A stretch of DNA of 64,000 nucleotides from Aphidius gifuensis (taxonomy: Eukaryota; Arthropoda; Insecta; Hymenoptera; Braconidae), in assembly GCF_014905175.1 (NCBI RefSeq), contig NC_057788.1, forward strand, positions 8,804,001 to 8,868,000, written 5' to 3'. Under the pieces are notes generated by a model. That model did not search any database. It was not told the DNA's origin and saw nothing but the letters and a program-made list of their open reading frames with translations. Shown here one piece after another: positions 34,510-45,966 of the stretch (position 1 is the stretch's first letter; each line of letters starts with the position of its first letter). Made by a program: the position numbers and the translations under genes.

Positions 34510-34640
34510 AATAATACATTTTGTTATATAAACACTGGTGTTTTCGATTTTATGCTCAATAAAATGTACCACAACTTAAGTAGCGCGAGTGAAACTTTCT
34601 CAATTTTCCAAGATGGCCGAGCCTTTGTTATTTATGTTCA
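34510..34640 (-). promoter_or_regulatory. Relic F-box upstream block without a gene
   Basis: In minus sense the sequence has AACAAAGGCTCGGCCATCTTGG, then TCACTCGCGCTACTTAAG: the distal part of the array's upstream module. The same order is seen upstream of genes M, N and O. No coding unit follows it on the minus strand, only the minisatellite, so the gene it served has been lost. Confidence 0.55.
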
Positions 34641-35298
34641 TATTTATATTTTTGCACTGATAATTGTTTAAAAATTATAATATTGGTTTTTAAATTAAAA
34701 CAGGCACATTTATTGAAAAAAATAAAAAATAATTTTTTTAAGCAACTTGAAAATCATTAAATCTAGCATGACATATGTACGATTAAAAATAAAAATAATT
34801 ATTCCATACAAAAAATTTTTTAATAATTATTTTTAATTTTTTGAATTATATTTGAAAAAGTATATAATTAATTTCTGACCTTATTATTTAAAATTATTGA
34901 CATTTAAATTTTTATGGTTCCAAGTAATAATAATATAATGTTTTTTTACAATGCCTTTACAATATCATTGACTTGGTAACATATTTTGTATGTGTTTTTG
35001 ATATTAAATTATAAAAAGGTATACTAACATATAATATTTATAAATACTTAACAACTAACCATTAAGATTTCAATTATATATTTATAATTTTTTGAATTTA
35101 TATTTAAGAAAGTATATAATTAATTTTTGACCTTGTTATATAAATTTATTAACATTTGAATTTTTGTGATTCCAAGTAATAATAATATACCTAATGTTTT
35201 TTTACAGTTTCTTCACAATATCATTAACTTGGTAATACGTTAACGTATTTTGTATGTGTTTTTAAGAATAAATTATGAAAAGGTATACTTATATATAA

Positions 35299-37269
35299 TT
35301 AATAATATTTAACAACCAACCATTGTGATTTAATTGTTGGCCTAGTTAAAAATGGTCTCATTGACAGATCATTTATTGTTAAGTGTAAAATAATACTATT
35401 TGTACGATTTCTAGTTGCATGGTCAGCACCAATAACCAAGTCGATTGTAATATTTTTTATAAGACTGACATCAATCTTTTCAAGATCTGAATTATTTTTT
35501 ATAAATTGAATAATACCAGCATCAGTAAGTTTCTTGCATTCATTACAATTCAATTCTTTCAATCCTTTCAATTTCATAAGGAAGCTGTCTGTAATTATAT
35601 CAAGACAACCTACATTAAGTTTTTGTAAATTTTTCAAGTTTGTTAAAGCATCGAGAGCTGTTTCAGTAATAGTGTTGCAACCTTCAATATCTAAACTTTT
35701 TAGGTTTTTACAATTATTGGCAATAGCAATAATTGTACTATCTCTAAGATTTTCTAGAAAAGACAAGTTGAGATGTTCAAGGCATTGTAATTTTGATAAC
35801 TCATCAAGAACAGATGGAGAAGAAAGTGGCTCACCATCAATAGATGATACTATCATGCATTCAGCAATTTCTAAACGTTTAAAATTTTTACAATTGTTGG
35901 AAATTGCGATAATTGATTCCTCATGGAGACCAAACACATAGTCCAATATTAAACATTCAAGATTTTTCAACTCTGTTAATTTTTTTAAAGCTGTATTATT
36001 TATAACTGTGTAATTATAACTATGTATCTTCAAGTGTTTTAAATTCTTACAATATTCAACGATTGTATTTGCTAAGTCAGGCATCATGTTACATTCAATA
36101 ACAAGATGTTGTAAATTTTGAAAGTTTATCCATTTTTGAAGAGGAATTTTAGCTACATCATAACGACCAGTTGGAATATCAAGATGTTTTAGATTTTTGC
36201 ACGTACAAAAAATAGTTTCAAGTACTTCTGTAGAAAGGTTGAACACATCACATTCAATACCCATCGTTAAGTCGATATACTCCAAATTAACGAGTTTATT
36301 AAATAGAAAAAGGTTTGTGTGTATATTATAGAGTCCAATGTCAAGATGAACAAGTGTTGTTATGTCTGCTATTTCTTGAAGGTTTATGTTGTCTAAACAA
36401 AGGCCAACTAATGTTAATTTTTGAAGATTTCTGAATCTTTGTAGACTCTAAAAATAATAAATTAAATTTATTTAAATAATTTGTATTCAATTGATAGTAT
36501 TGTTTGTCACTAGTGATACATATAAATAACAAGTTAATATTTAATAACAACTTACTATGGAAATATCTAGTTGCCGGTAACACACAGGTTTAGAAAATAA
36601 ATGAATTTCATTAATTTCTTCGGGAAGACTATCAGTTATTGCAGGGAGATTGATAATCTTACTCGAGCAGTTGTGATCTACCGTTATTTTGATGCATTTT
36701 AATTTATCCAACTGTGTAAATGCTTGAACAAAGTCATCAGCATTATTAATTAAGAAGGTAACATTAAATTTACATTCCAAGGTTGTTAAATTTTTACAGT
36801 GATCACCGACAAATGGCATGATACTTGAATTGCAAACATTTGAGAAAGACAATTCATGCAGATAATTGCCACATCTTAATAATATTTCCTCGAGGTATGA
36901 TTGTGTCAACAAACGGTTATCATAACTACGTCCAATTGATGATCCACATTTGTATTCTTTAATGTCATACCAAGCTAGTTGACATGCCTCTTTCCATTTG
37001 GTACAAACTACAATAAAACATAACAAATTTAAAAATTAATAATACAAACATTGATATTTTTATTTAAAAAAAAAAAGAAACTGTATTTTGATAATAAAAT
37101 ATTCACCGTTTTCCATGTCTTTTCTTTCTGGTATTGGCAGCAGCATAAAGATTTTAGCTAATGAGTCGTAGTCCAGTGAATTGATGACAGTTTTTTTTAT
37201 ATCCTTGTCACCATCATCAGAGATTTGTTGGTCTTCCTCAACACATATTTCTTTCAAAGCACTCATCAT
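35299..37269 (-). CDS. F-box/LRR protein G (gamma type), intact, 587 aa
   Basis: Exons 37107-37269 (two adjacent ATGs, MMSALKEICVEEDQQ), 36556-37007 and 35299-36447, GT-AG ends, single open frame. The F-box is SLAKIFMLLPIPERKDMEN plus VCTKWKEACQLAW. Gamma marks: exon 3 opens SLQRFRNLQKLTLVGLCLDN and exon 2 ends in EINEIHLFSKPVCYRQLDI. LRRs follow the Cys pattern (NNCKNLKSLDIEGC, LKELNCNECKKLTDAGI). The first Met is 3 residues ahead of the position used by MSAKRI-type genes. Nearly identical in exons 1-2 to gene K on the opposite strand, so G is in an inverted duplicate. Confidence 0.85.
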
Positions 37270-38497
37270 AAGTAAATACTGAAAATGTTGTTGTCAACGT
37301 CTCGGAGAACCTGAGGTCCTTTAAATACAGAAAAATATGTTTTTAAGTCCTGTTTTTTTTTTTTTCTTTTTTATTAACAAATATCCAAATTTTTATTTAA
37401 AAACAGTTTAAAGGTTAAAAACACGTGGGTCACAGTATTTTTTTTTATTTTTTTTTTTAATAAACGTTTTCTTTCAACTCTATTCAACATAATCTTTACC
37501 TGGAACTCCAAGTGAACCCCAGTTAAGCGGCTCCCTGCAACTTGTGTAATTTCAAAAAAATTCATAATAATTGTCGTCCAGTAAAATTTTACTTATCGAC
37601 AAAAGAACAGTCGGTATATTTTCAGCTAAGCAGCGCGAGTGATATTTTATCAATTTGTTGTTAAATTGATCGCAATTCAATTGTTATAAACACTGGTGTT
37701 ATTGATTTTATGCTCATTATAATGTACCACAACTTGTTGTTGTTATTATATTCTATTATATATGGTTAGAGTAAAAAAAAATTTTTTTTTCGTGTTGAAA
37801 GGCCAAACGTTGACATTACCAACAGGTAAATTATATCAAATATTATATATAAAAATATATAGGTATATATCTATTTATTTGCATATATACACATTTATAT
37901 AGATGATTGAATGTTCCATTTAATTGCAATCGATCACTCAATTAATTAATCATCACATCAAATAACTTTACTGATTACATTGTTTGTTTAATTCAATCTT
38001 CTCATATTTATTTTTTCATTTTAAATTAAGGTACACAATAGCTAATAAAATTAATTTTTTAAACGTTTTAACACAAATAAATATTTATTCTTTTTTGAAA
38101 TATATAATGTTTGCTTTTTATATTTTCGACAAATATTTAAAAATATTTTTGGCTTTTTGAATATTTGTTTAGCTAAATAACTGATCAATTTATTTTTGTC
38201 AATGATTATTTATTAAAATAATATATTGTCAATGAGATGCGACTGTCATGTTCAAGAATTCACTCTATTCACAAATTTTTGAGAATCAATAATAAATGTC
38301 ATATTCATTAAAAAATTCCAAAATGGTTTTTAAAACCACTACTCATTAAATTACAAAAATATTAAAATTGACATTTGAATTTTTATAATACTAAGTACTA
38401 TAAAAACTAGTAATAATAATATAATGTTTTTTTTACAATGTCTTCACAATGTCATTGACTTGGTAACGCGTATTTTGTATGTGATTTTGAGATTAAA
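37270..38497. promoter_or_regulatory. Gene G upstream module and inverted 3' flank of fragment H
   Basis: In minus sense, 37270-37640 is almost the same as the upstream module of gene K: a variant dyad at 37498-37513, CACGTG at about 37424-37429, and TTGTCGATAAGTAAAATT. 37640-37800 repeats the distal block seen before gene O (AACACTGGTGTT...GTACCACAAC). 37930-38497 is the inverted counterpart of the gene I 3' flank at 41840-42450. Confidence 0.6.
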
Positions 38498-39009
38498 TTA
38501 CAAAACGGTACATATCGATTCATTTTTTTTTAAATATTTTACAACCAACCATTGAGATTTAATTGTTGGCCTAGTTGAAAATGGTCTTATTGACGGATCA
38601 CTTATTGTTAAGTGTAATATTATACCATTTGTACGATTTCTAGTTGCATGATCAGCAGCAATAACCATATCAATTGTAATATTCTTTATACCTTGGACAC
38701 TAAACTTTTTAAGATCTGGATTGTTTTTTATAAATTGAATAATACCAGCATTAGTAAGTTTCTGACAAAAAGAACAATTCAATTCTTTTAAGCCTTTTAA
38801 TTTGATAATAAAGTCATCCGTAATATTAAGTGCATTCACCTCCAGATTTTGTAAATTTTTCAAGTTTGTTAGAGCAACGAGAGCTGTTTCAGTAACAGCT
38901 GTGCACTTTTCAATTGCTAAACACCTCAGGTTTTTACAATTATTAGCAATCGCAATAATTGTACTATCTTTAAGATCTAATGTCCCACACAAATATAGAA
39001 TTTCAAGCT
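38498..39009 (-). pseudogene. F-box/LRR exon 3 fragment H (beta type)
   Basis: Only the last third of exon 3 is present, from LCGTLDLKDSTIIAIANN to the tail KYLKKNESICTVL and its stop. It is open and shares the unusual KKNESICTVL extension with genes I and N. At about 39009 it is cut and joined to plus-sense 3' flank sequence (GCTTTGATGATAATATTCAA). No exons 1 or 2. It is one arm of an inverted repeat with the end of gene I. Confidence 0.88.
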
Positions 39010-39838
39010 AGCTTTGATGATAATATTCAAGACAAACTCAAAGTCAAACACTTTTAAGAAAAAAAAAAAAATTATTTTTAAATTATTTTATTGTCAACAT
39101 TGAAATTGTTTAATTAAAAGTGTTGTTAATTGATTTATTTAATCATGATATATACTTTTACATTATTTTTGTGCAAATTAGTTTTGAAAAAATATGGAAA
39201 TGGTTAAAATTATATTTCAATTAATAAATATTCCATTAAATAATATTGTTTATTTGTAAATTTATATTTTATGAATAAAAAAACTTGAAAAGAGATAAAT
39301 AAGATAATTTTTTTCTATAGTGATTTTATTGTTTAAATAAATTATAAGCTGAATTAATTATGGAATGATTCATTTATGTGATAAATAATTTTAGGTATAA
39401 ATTAATAGTTATAATCTTTTAATTAATAATTAAAATTTTTTTTTTTTTTTTTGTTCATAATTGTTCTACACCTACAGTTAATTTGATTTCTAAAACATTT
39501 TTTTTTTCAACAGCTGTATTTTACAAAAGAGAAAATTTTACTTATCGACAATGACGAATTTTTAAGAAAATTATAAAAGCAGGACCTGTTCACTTGGAGT
39601 TCCAGGTAAAGATTATATGCTGAAGTTGGCTTAGAGAAAACTATTAGTGAAAAAGAAACCAAAAAAAAAAACAACTGTGACCTACGTGTTTTTAACCTTT
39701 AAGTTGCTTTTAGTTAAATATTTAGATTTTTGTTAATAAAAAAAAAGATCAATAATAATCAACAACATATTTTTCTGTACTAAAAAGATCTCAGGTTCTT
39801 AAAAACGTTAACGAGAGCATTTTTAGTATTTACTCATA
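39010..39838. promoter_or_regulatory. Copy of the D-E intergenic region; gene I upstream module
   Basis: Follows the same sequence as 26905-27745 in the same direction: AAGTCAAACACTTTTAAGAA, then the GGTATAAATTAATAGTTATA stretch, then the module. The dyad variant ACTTGGAGTTCCAGGT is at 39592-39607. The CACGTG site is changed to TACGTG at about 39684. Nothing coding. Confidence 0.6.
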
Positions 39839-41839
39839 ATGAGTGCAAAGAGGATATGTATTGGAAAAGACCAACAAACCTCTGATATTGGTAGCTACAA
39901 TTCAGAAGTCATCATCAACTCACTGGACTACGACTCATTAGCAAAAATCATCATGTTGTTGCCAATACCAGAAAGAATTGACATGGAAAAAGGTGAATAT
40001 TATAATAAAAATAAAGTTTTTTTTTTTATTGATAAAATATCAATGTTTGTATTATTAATTTTTAAATTTGATACTTTTAATTGTAGTTTGTACCAAATGG
40101 AAAGAGGCATGTCAACTTGCTTGGTATGACATTAAAAAATACAAATGTCAATCATCAATTGGACGTTCTTATGATAACCGTTTGTTAACACAATCATTCC
40201 TCAAAGAAATATTATTAAGATGCGGTAATTATCTAAAAGTATTATCTCTCTCAGATGTTTGTGATTCAAGTATTATGCCGTTTGTTGGTGTTCATTGTCA
40301 AAATTTAACTTGTGTATATCAATACGTTGCATCATTATGCCGATGATTTTGTTCGAGCATTTATACTGCTGGATAAATTAAAATGCATTAAAATAATAAC
40401 GATTGATGATGATTTGTATAATGGAACATTTGATCTACTGAGAATAATTGATAGTCTTCCCGAAGAAATTGATCAAATTCATATAACTTTAGATGAAACT
40501 TCTCGCCATGTACCCCCACAAAAAAAAGTTTCTTTAGTAAGTTGTAATTGAATACCAACTAGTCACGTTTATCACCAGTGACAAACACTACTATATTAAT
40601 CGAATAAATACAATAATAATTTAAATAAATTTCTGTTATTTTCAGGATTTTAAAAAATTTAAAAATCTTCAAAAATTGACATTACATGGCTGCTATTTTT
40701 TAGACGACATAATTTTTCAAGATATAGCAGAAAAAACAACACTCGTTCATCTTGATATCCCACTCCATGTCATACCAGAAAGGTTTTGTCTGTTTGATAA
40801 ACTTGTCAATTTGGAATATATTAACCTAACGCTAGCCATGTACTCTAAAACTTTCTATGCATTGAAGAATAACTACTTTACATATGTACTCAATAGTATT
40901 TTTTGTACATGCAAAAATCTAAAACATCTTGATATGCCAACTGCTTTTCACGATATAGCTGAAATTCCTCACAAAAAATGGATAAACTTACAAAACTTAA
41001 TATATCTTGGTATTTTTTGTTGTAATATAACGCCGGACTTAGCAAATGCAATTGTTGAATATTGCAAGAATTTAAAACATTTGAAAATACATGATCCTGG
41101 TAAGATTATGAATGAAACTGCTCTAAATAAGTTAACAGAGCTGGAAAATCTTGAAAGTTTAATATTGGTTATTAACGTTATCTTCAGAGAAGAATCAATA
41201 ATTGCAATTTCAAACAATTGTAAAAAACTTAAACATTTAACAATTGGCAAAAGACTTTTAATGCCAACTATCGATGGTAAGCCACTTTCTTCTCCATCTG
41301 TTCTTGATGAGTTGTCAAAATTGCAATATCTTGAAATTCTATATTTGTGTGAGACATTACATCTTAAAGATAGTACAATTATTGCGATTGCTAATAATTG
41401 TAAAAACCTGAGGTGTTTAGCAATTGACAAGTGCACAGCTGTTAGTGAAATAGCTTTTGTTGCTATAACGAACTTGAGAAATTTACAAAATCTGAGGGTG
41501 AATGCACTTAATATTACGGATGACTTTATTATCAAATTAAAAGGCTTAAAAGAATTGAATTGTTCTTTTTGTCAGAAACTTACTAATGCTGGTATTATTC
41601 AATTTATAAAAAATAACCCAGATCTTGAAGTAATTGATGTCAGCGGTATAAAGAATATTACAAATGACTTGATTATTGCTGCTGATCATGCAACTAGAAA
41701 TCGTACAAATGGTATTATATTGCACTTAACAATAAGTGATCCGTCAATAAGACCATTTTCAACTAGGCCAACAATTAAATCTCAATGGTTGGTTGTAAAA
41801 TATTCAAAAAAAAATGAATCAATATGTACCGTTTTGTAA
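39839..41839 (+). pseudogene. F-box/LRR gene I (beta type), frameshift in exon 2
   Basis: Exon 1 39839-39992 (MSAKRICIGKDQQTSDIGSYN), exon 2 40087-40536 and exon 3 40646-41839 all have intact splice sites and the F-box is complete (VCTKWKEACQLAW). Exon 2 lacks 14 bases after HCQNLT at about 40309, compared with gene N, whose sequence is otherwise almost identical there. The frame shifts and stops at CVYQYVASLCR. Exon 3 is fully open and ends in KKNESICTVL. A single small deletion in an otherwise perfect gene: recent loss, an assembly error, or an allele. Confidence 0.78.
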
Positions 41840-43145
41840 TTTAATCTCAAAATCACATACAAAATACGCGTTACCAAGTCAATGGCATTGTGAAGACATT
41901 GTAAAAAAAACATTATATTATTATTACTAGTTTTTATAGTACTTAGTATCATAAAAATTCAAATGTCAATTTTAATATTTTTGTAAAACAAAGTTTAAAA
42001 AGTTATCATACTTTCTCGAATATTTTTTTGTATGCGGAACAATATCCAATCATACATATGTCATGGCAGCTTAGATGAGTAGTGGCTTTAAAAATCATTT
42101 TGGAATTTTTTAATGAATGTGACATTCATTATTGATTCTCAAAAATTTGTGAATAAAGTGAATTCTTGAACATGACAGTCGCATCTCATTGACAATATAT
42201 TATTTTAATAAATAATCATTAACAAAAATAAATTGATCAGTTATTTAGCTAAACAAATATTCAAAAAGCCAAAAATATTTTTACATATTTGTCGAAAATA
42301 TAAAAAGCAAACATTATATTTCAAAAAAGAATAAATATTTATTTGTGTTAAAACGTTTAAAAAATTAATTTTATTATAGCTATTGTGTACCTTAATTTGA
42401 AATGAAAAAATAAATATGAGAAAATTGAATTAAAGAAACAATGCTGTAATCAGTAAAGTTATTTGATGTAATTATAATAATGATTGATAGTTTTGAATGA
42501 TTTTTGTGCAAATCATACTCCATCAGATAATATTGTTTATCTATATTTTATAAAAAAAAAAACTTGAAAAGAGATAAATAAAAAAATTCTTTTAAGTTTT
42601 TATTGTTTAAATGAATTGAGCTGTTTCATGTGAATTAAATATGGAATAATTATTATTCCGCCATTTGGATATATCCAGAATATATTATATTTTTTCGTGG
42701 GGGAAAGACTGGAGACCTCTAGTCTTCTTGGTTCACTTCACTCCAACAAAGGCATGACCATCTTGGATTTTGAGAAAAATTTTGGTACCCAATCTTTCAC
42801 TCTCGCTATTTAGCTAAAAATTACCGACTATTATTTTGTAGAATTTTACTTATTCGACTATTATGAGATTTTAAAAATTATAAAAGCTGCAGGGAGCCGT
42901 TCACCTGGAGTACCAGGTAAAGATTATTTTGAAAGTGGTTGGAGGAAGCTATTATTTGAGATAAAAAAAAAAAAAAATACTGTGACGCACGTTTTTTTTA
43001 ACCTTTAAATTGTTTTTAAAAAAGTATTTGGATTTTGGTTAGTAAAAAAAAAAAAAGCAACAATCAACAACATATTTTTCTGTATTGAAAAGATCTCAAG
43101 TTTTTGACGACGTTAACGACAGCATTTTCAGTATATTTACTCATA
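41840..43145. promoter_or_regulatory. Gene I 3' flank and gene J upstream module
   Basis: 41840-42450 is the inverted match of 37930-38497 and a direct match of 57182-57800. 42750-43145 is the module: GACCATCTTGGATTTTGAGA, a dyad variant ACCTGGAGTACCAGGT at 42903-42918 (still a perfect inverted repeat ACCTGG...CCAGGT), CACGTTTT in place of CACGTG, and the leader. Confidence 0.6.
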
Positions 43146-45135
43146 ATGAATGCAAAAGGGATATGTATTGAAGAAGACCAACAAACCCCTGATGTTGGTG
43201 ACAAGGATTCAAAAGTTGTCATCAACTCACTCGACTACGACTCATTAGCAAAAATCATCATGTTGTTGCCAATACCAGAAAGGATAGACATGGAAAAAGG
43301 TGAATATTATTATCAAAATAAAGTTTCTTTTTTTTTGTTAATAGAATATCATTGTTATGTGTATTATTCATTCTTAAATTTGATATGTTTCATTGTAGTT
43401 TGTCTCAAATGGAAAGAAGCATGTCAACTTGCTTGGTATGACATCAAAAAATATAAATGTAAATCATCAATTGGACGTTGTTATGATAACCGTTTGTTGA
43501 CACAATCATACCTCGAGGAAATATTATTAAAATGTGGTAAATATCTAAAAGTATTATCTCTCTCAGATGTTTGTGATTCAAGTATTATGCCGTTTGTTGG
43601 TGTTCATTGTCAAAATTTAACAATGTTGGAATGTAAATTTCATATCAATACGTTGCATTATTATGCTGATGATTTTGTTCAAGCATTTAAACAGTTGGAT
43701 AAATTAAAATTTATCAGAATAATAACGATTGATGATGACTCGTATGATGGAACATTTGATCTACTCAGAATAATTGATAGTCTTCCAGAAGAAATTGATC
43801 AAATTCATATAACTTCAGCTGGTACTTCTCGTTATGTACCCCCACAAAAAAAAGTTTCTTTAGTAAGTTGTTATTGAATACTAACTAGTTGTGTCTATCA
43901 CCAGTGACAAACACTACTATATTAATTGAATAAATACAATAATAATTTAAATAAATTTCTGTTATTTTCAGGATTTTAAAAAATTTAAAAATCTTCAAAA
44001 ATTGACATTACATGGCTGCTATTTTTTAGACGACACAATTTATCAAGATATAGCAGAAAAAACAACACTCGTTCATCTTGTCATTCCACTCCATGTAATA
44101 CCAGAAAGGTTTTGTCTGTTTGATAAACTTGTCAATTTAGAATATATTGACCTAACGCCAGCCATGTACTCTGATATTTCATTTGAGCTGAAGGATATCT
44201 CCTCTACAAAAGTACTTAATAGTATTTTTTGTACATGCAAAAATCTAAAACATCTTGATATGCCAACTGCTTTTCACGATATAGCTGAAATTCCCCACGA
44301 AAAATGGATAAACTTACAAAACTTAATATATCTTGGTATTTCTTGTAATATAATGCCGGACTTAGCGAATGCAATTGTTGAATATTGCAAGAATTTAAAA
44401 CATTTGAAAATACTTAATCGCAATCCTCAGATTATGAATAAAACTGCTTTAAATAAGTTAACAGAGCTAGAAAATCTTGAAAGTTTAATATTGCTTATTA
44501 ACGTTATCCTCAGAGAAGAATCAATAATTGCAATTTCAAACAATTGTAAAAAACTTAAACATTTAGTAATTGGTGGTAGACTTTTTGTACCAACTATTGG
44601 TAGTAGGCCACTTTCTTCTCCATCTCTTCTTGATGAGTTATCAAAATTGCAATATCTTGAACTTCTATATTTGTGTAAGACATTACATCTGAAAGATAGT
44701 ACAATTATTGCGATTGCTAATAATTGTAAAAACCTGAGATTTTTACAAATTGAAAAGTGCACAGCTGTTACTGAAACAGCTCTCGTTGCTCTAACAAACT
44801 TGAAACAATTACGAGATCTAGCCGTCACTTCCCTTAATATTACAGACGACTTTATTATCAAATTAAAAGGCTTAAAAGAATTGAAATGTTCTTATTGCCA
44901 GAAACTTACTAATGCTGGTTTTATTCAATTTATAAAAAATAACCCAGATCTTGAACAGATCTATGCAGTGGGAATAGATAATATTACAATTGACTTGGTT
45001 ATTGGTGCTGATCATGCAACTCGAAATCGTACAAATGGTATTATTTTACACTTAACAATAAGTGATCTGTCAATAAGACCATTTTTAACTAGGCCAACAA
45101 TTGAATCACAATGGTTGGTTGTTAAATATCTATAA
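43146..45135 (+). CDS. F-box/LRR protein J (beta type), intact, 593 aa
   Basis: Exons 43146-43299, 43399-43862 and 43972-45135. It opens MNAKGICIEEDQQTPDVGDK. F-box SLAKIIMLLPIPERIDMEK plus VCLKWKEACQLAW (Leu where most copies have Thr). Exon 3 has the beta marks (MTLHGCYFLDDTIYQDIAEK, IPLHVIPERFCLFDKLVN) and Cys-type LRRs up to NRTNGIILHLTISDLS. Intron 1 is 99 bp, a multiple of three without stops, so retention would keep the frame and add 33 mostly hydrophobic residues inside the F-box. No signal peptide. Predicted SCF receptor. Confidence 0.85.
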
Positions 45136-45966
45136 TTATATATAAGTATACCTTTTCATAATTTATTCTCAAAAACACATACAAAATACGTTAACGTATT
45201 ACCAAGTTAATATTGTGAAGAAACTGTAAAAAAAACATTAGGTATATTATTATTATTTGGAATCACAAAAATTCAAATGTTAATAAATTTATATAACAAG
45301 GTCAAAAATTAATTATATACTTTCTTAAATATAAATTCAAAAAATTATAAATATATAATTGAAAAATTTTTTGTATGGAATAATTATTTTTATTTTCAAT
45401 CGTACATATGTCATGCCACATTTAATGATATCCAAGTGGCTAAAAAAATTATTTTTTATTTTGTTAATAAATTTGTTTTAATTAAAAAACAAATTATAAT
45501 TTTCAAACAATTATTATTGCAAAAAATCTAAAAGTATAAAATCACGACAGAAAATGTTACTTCAACAAAAGGAGGAACCATCTCGGAAATTGAGAAAGTT
45601 TAACTCGCGCTACTTAGCTGAAAATATACCGACTGTTCTTTTGTCGATAAGTAAAATTTTACTGGACGACAATTATTATAAATTTTTTTGAAATTACACA
45701 AGTTGCAGGGAGCCGCTCAACTGGGGTTTACCTAGAGTTCCAGGTAAAGATTATGTTGAATAGAGTTGAAAGAAAGCGTTTACTTATTAAAAAAAAAATA
45801 CTGTGACCCACGTGTTTTTAACCTTTAAACTGTTTTTAAATAAAAATTTGGATATTTGTTAATAAAAAAGAAAAAAAAAAAAACAGGACTTAAAAACATA
45901 TTTTTCTGTATTTAAAGGACCTCAGGTTCTCCGAGACGTTGACAACAACATTTTCAGTATTTACTT
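45136..45966. promoter_or_regulatory. Gene J 3' flank and gene K upstream module
   Basis: The 3' flank includes AAAACACATACAAAATACGT and a perfect copy of the flank seen in minus sense at 35090-35290. The module has GAACCATCTCGGAAATTGAG at about 45584, TTGTCGATAAGTAAAATTTT, a dyad variant ACCTAGAGTTCCAGGT at 45730-45745, CACGTG at about 45819-45824 and the leader. It mirrors the region before gene G. Confidence 0.6.

Larger units (their letters stand above)
33696..35298. other. Intergenic: minisatellite, relic promoter, gene G 3' flank
   Basis: 33783-33860 is a GC-richer stretch (GGCGTCTAAGCTAGCGTCTCG) without an open frame. A minisatellite lies at 34028-34460. A relic upstream module in minus sense is at about 34510-34640. 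34740-35298 contains two diverged copies of the gene 3' flank in minus sense (34740-35080 and 35090-35298). Confidence 0.5.

Noticed and set aside
36341..36583. 80-codon frame crossing intron 2 of gene G (and 46653-46895 in gene K)
   Set aside because: Runs through a well-supported intron in a different frame; it is shared only because G and K are copies.
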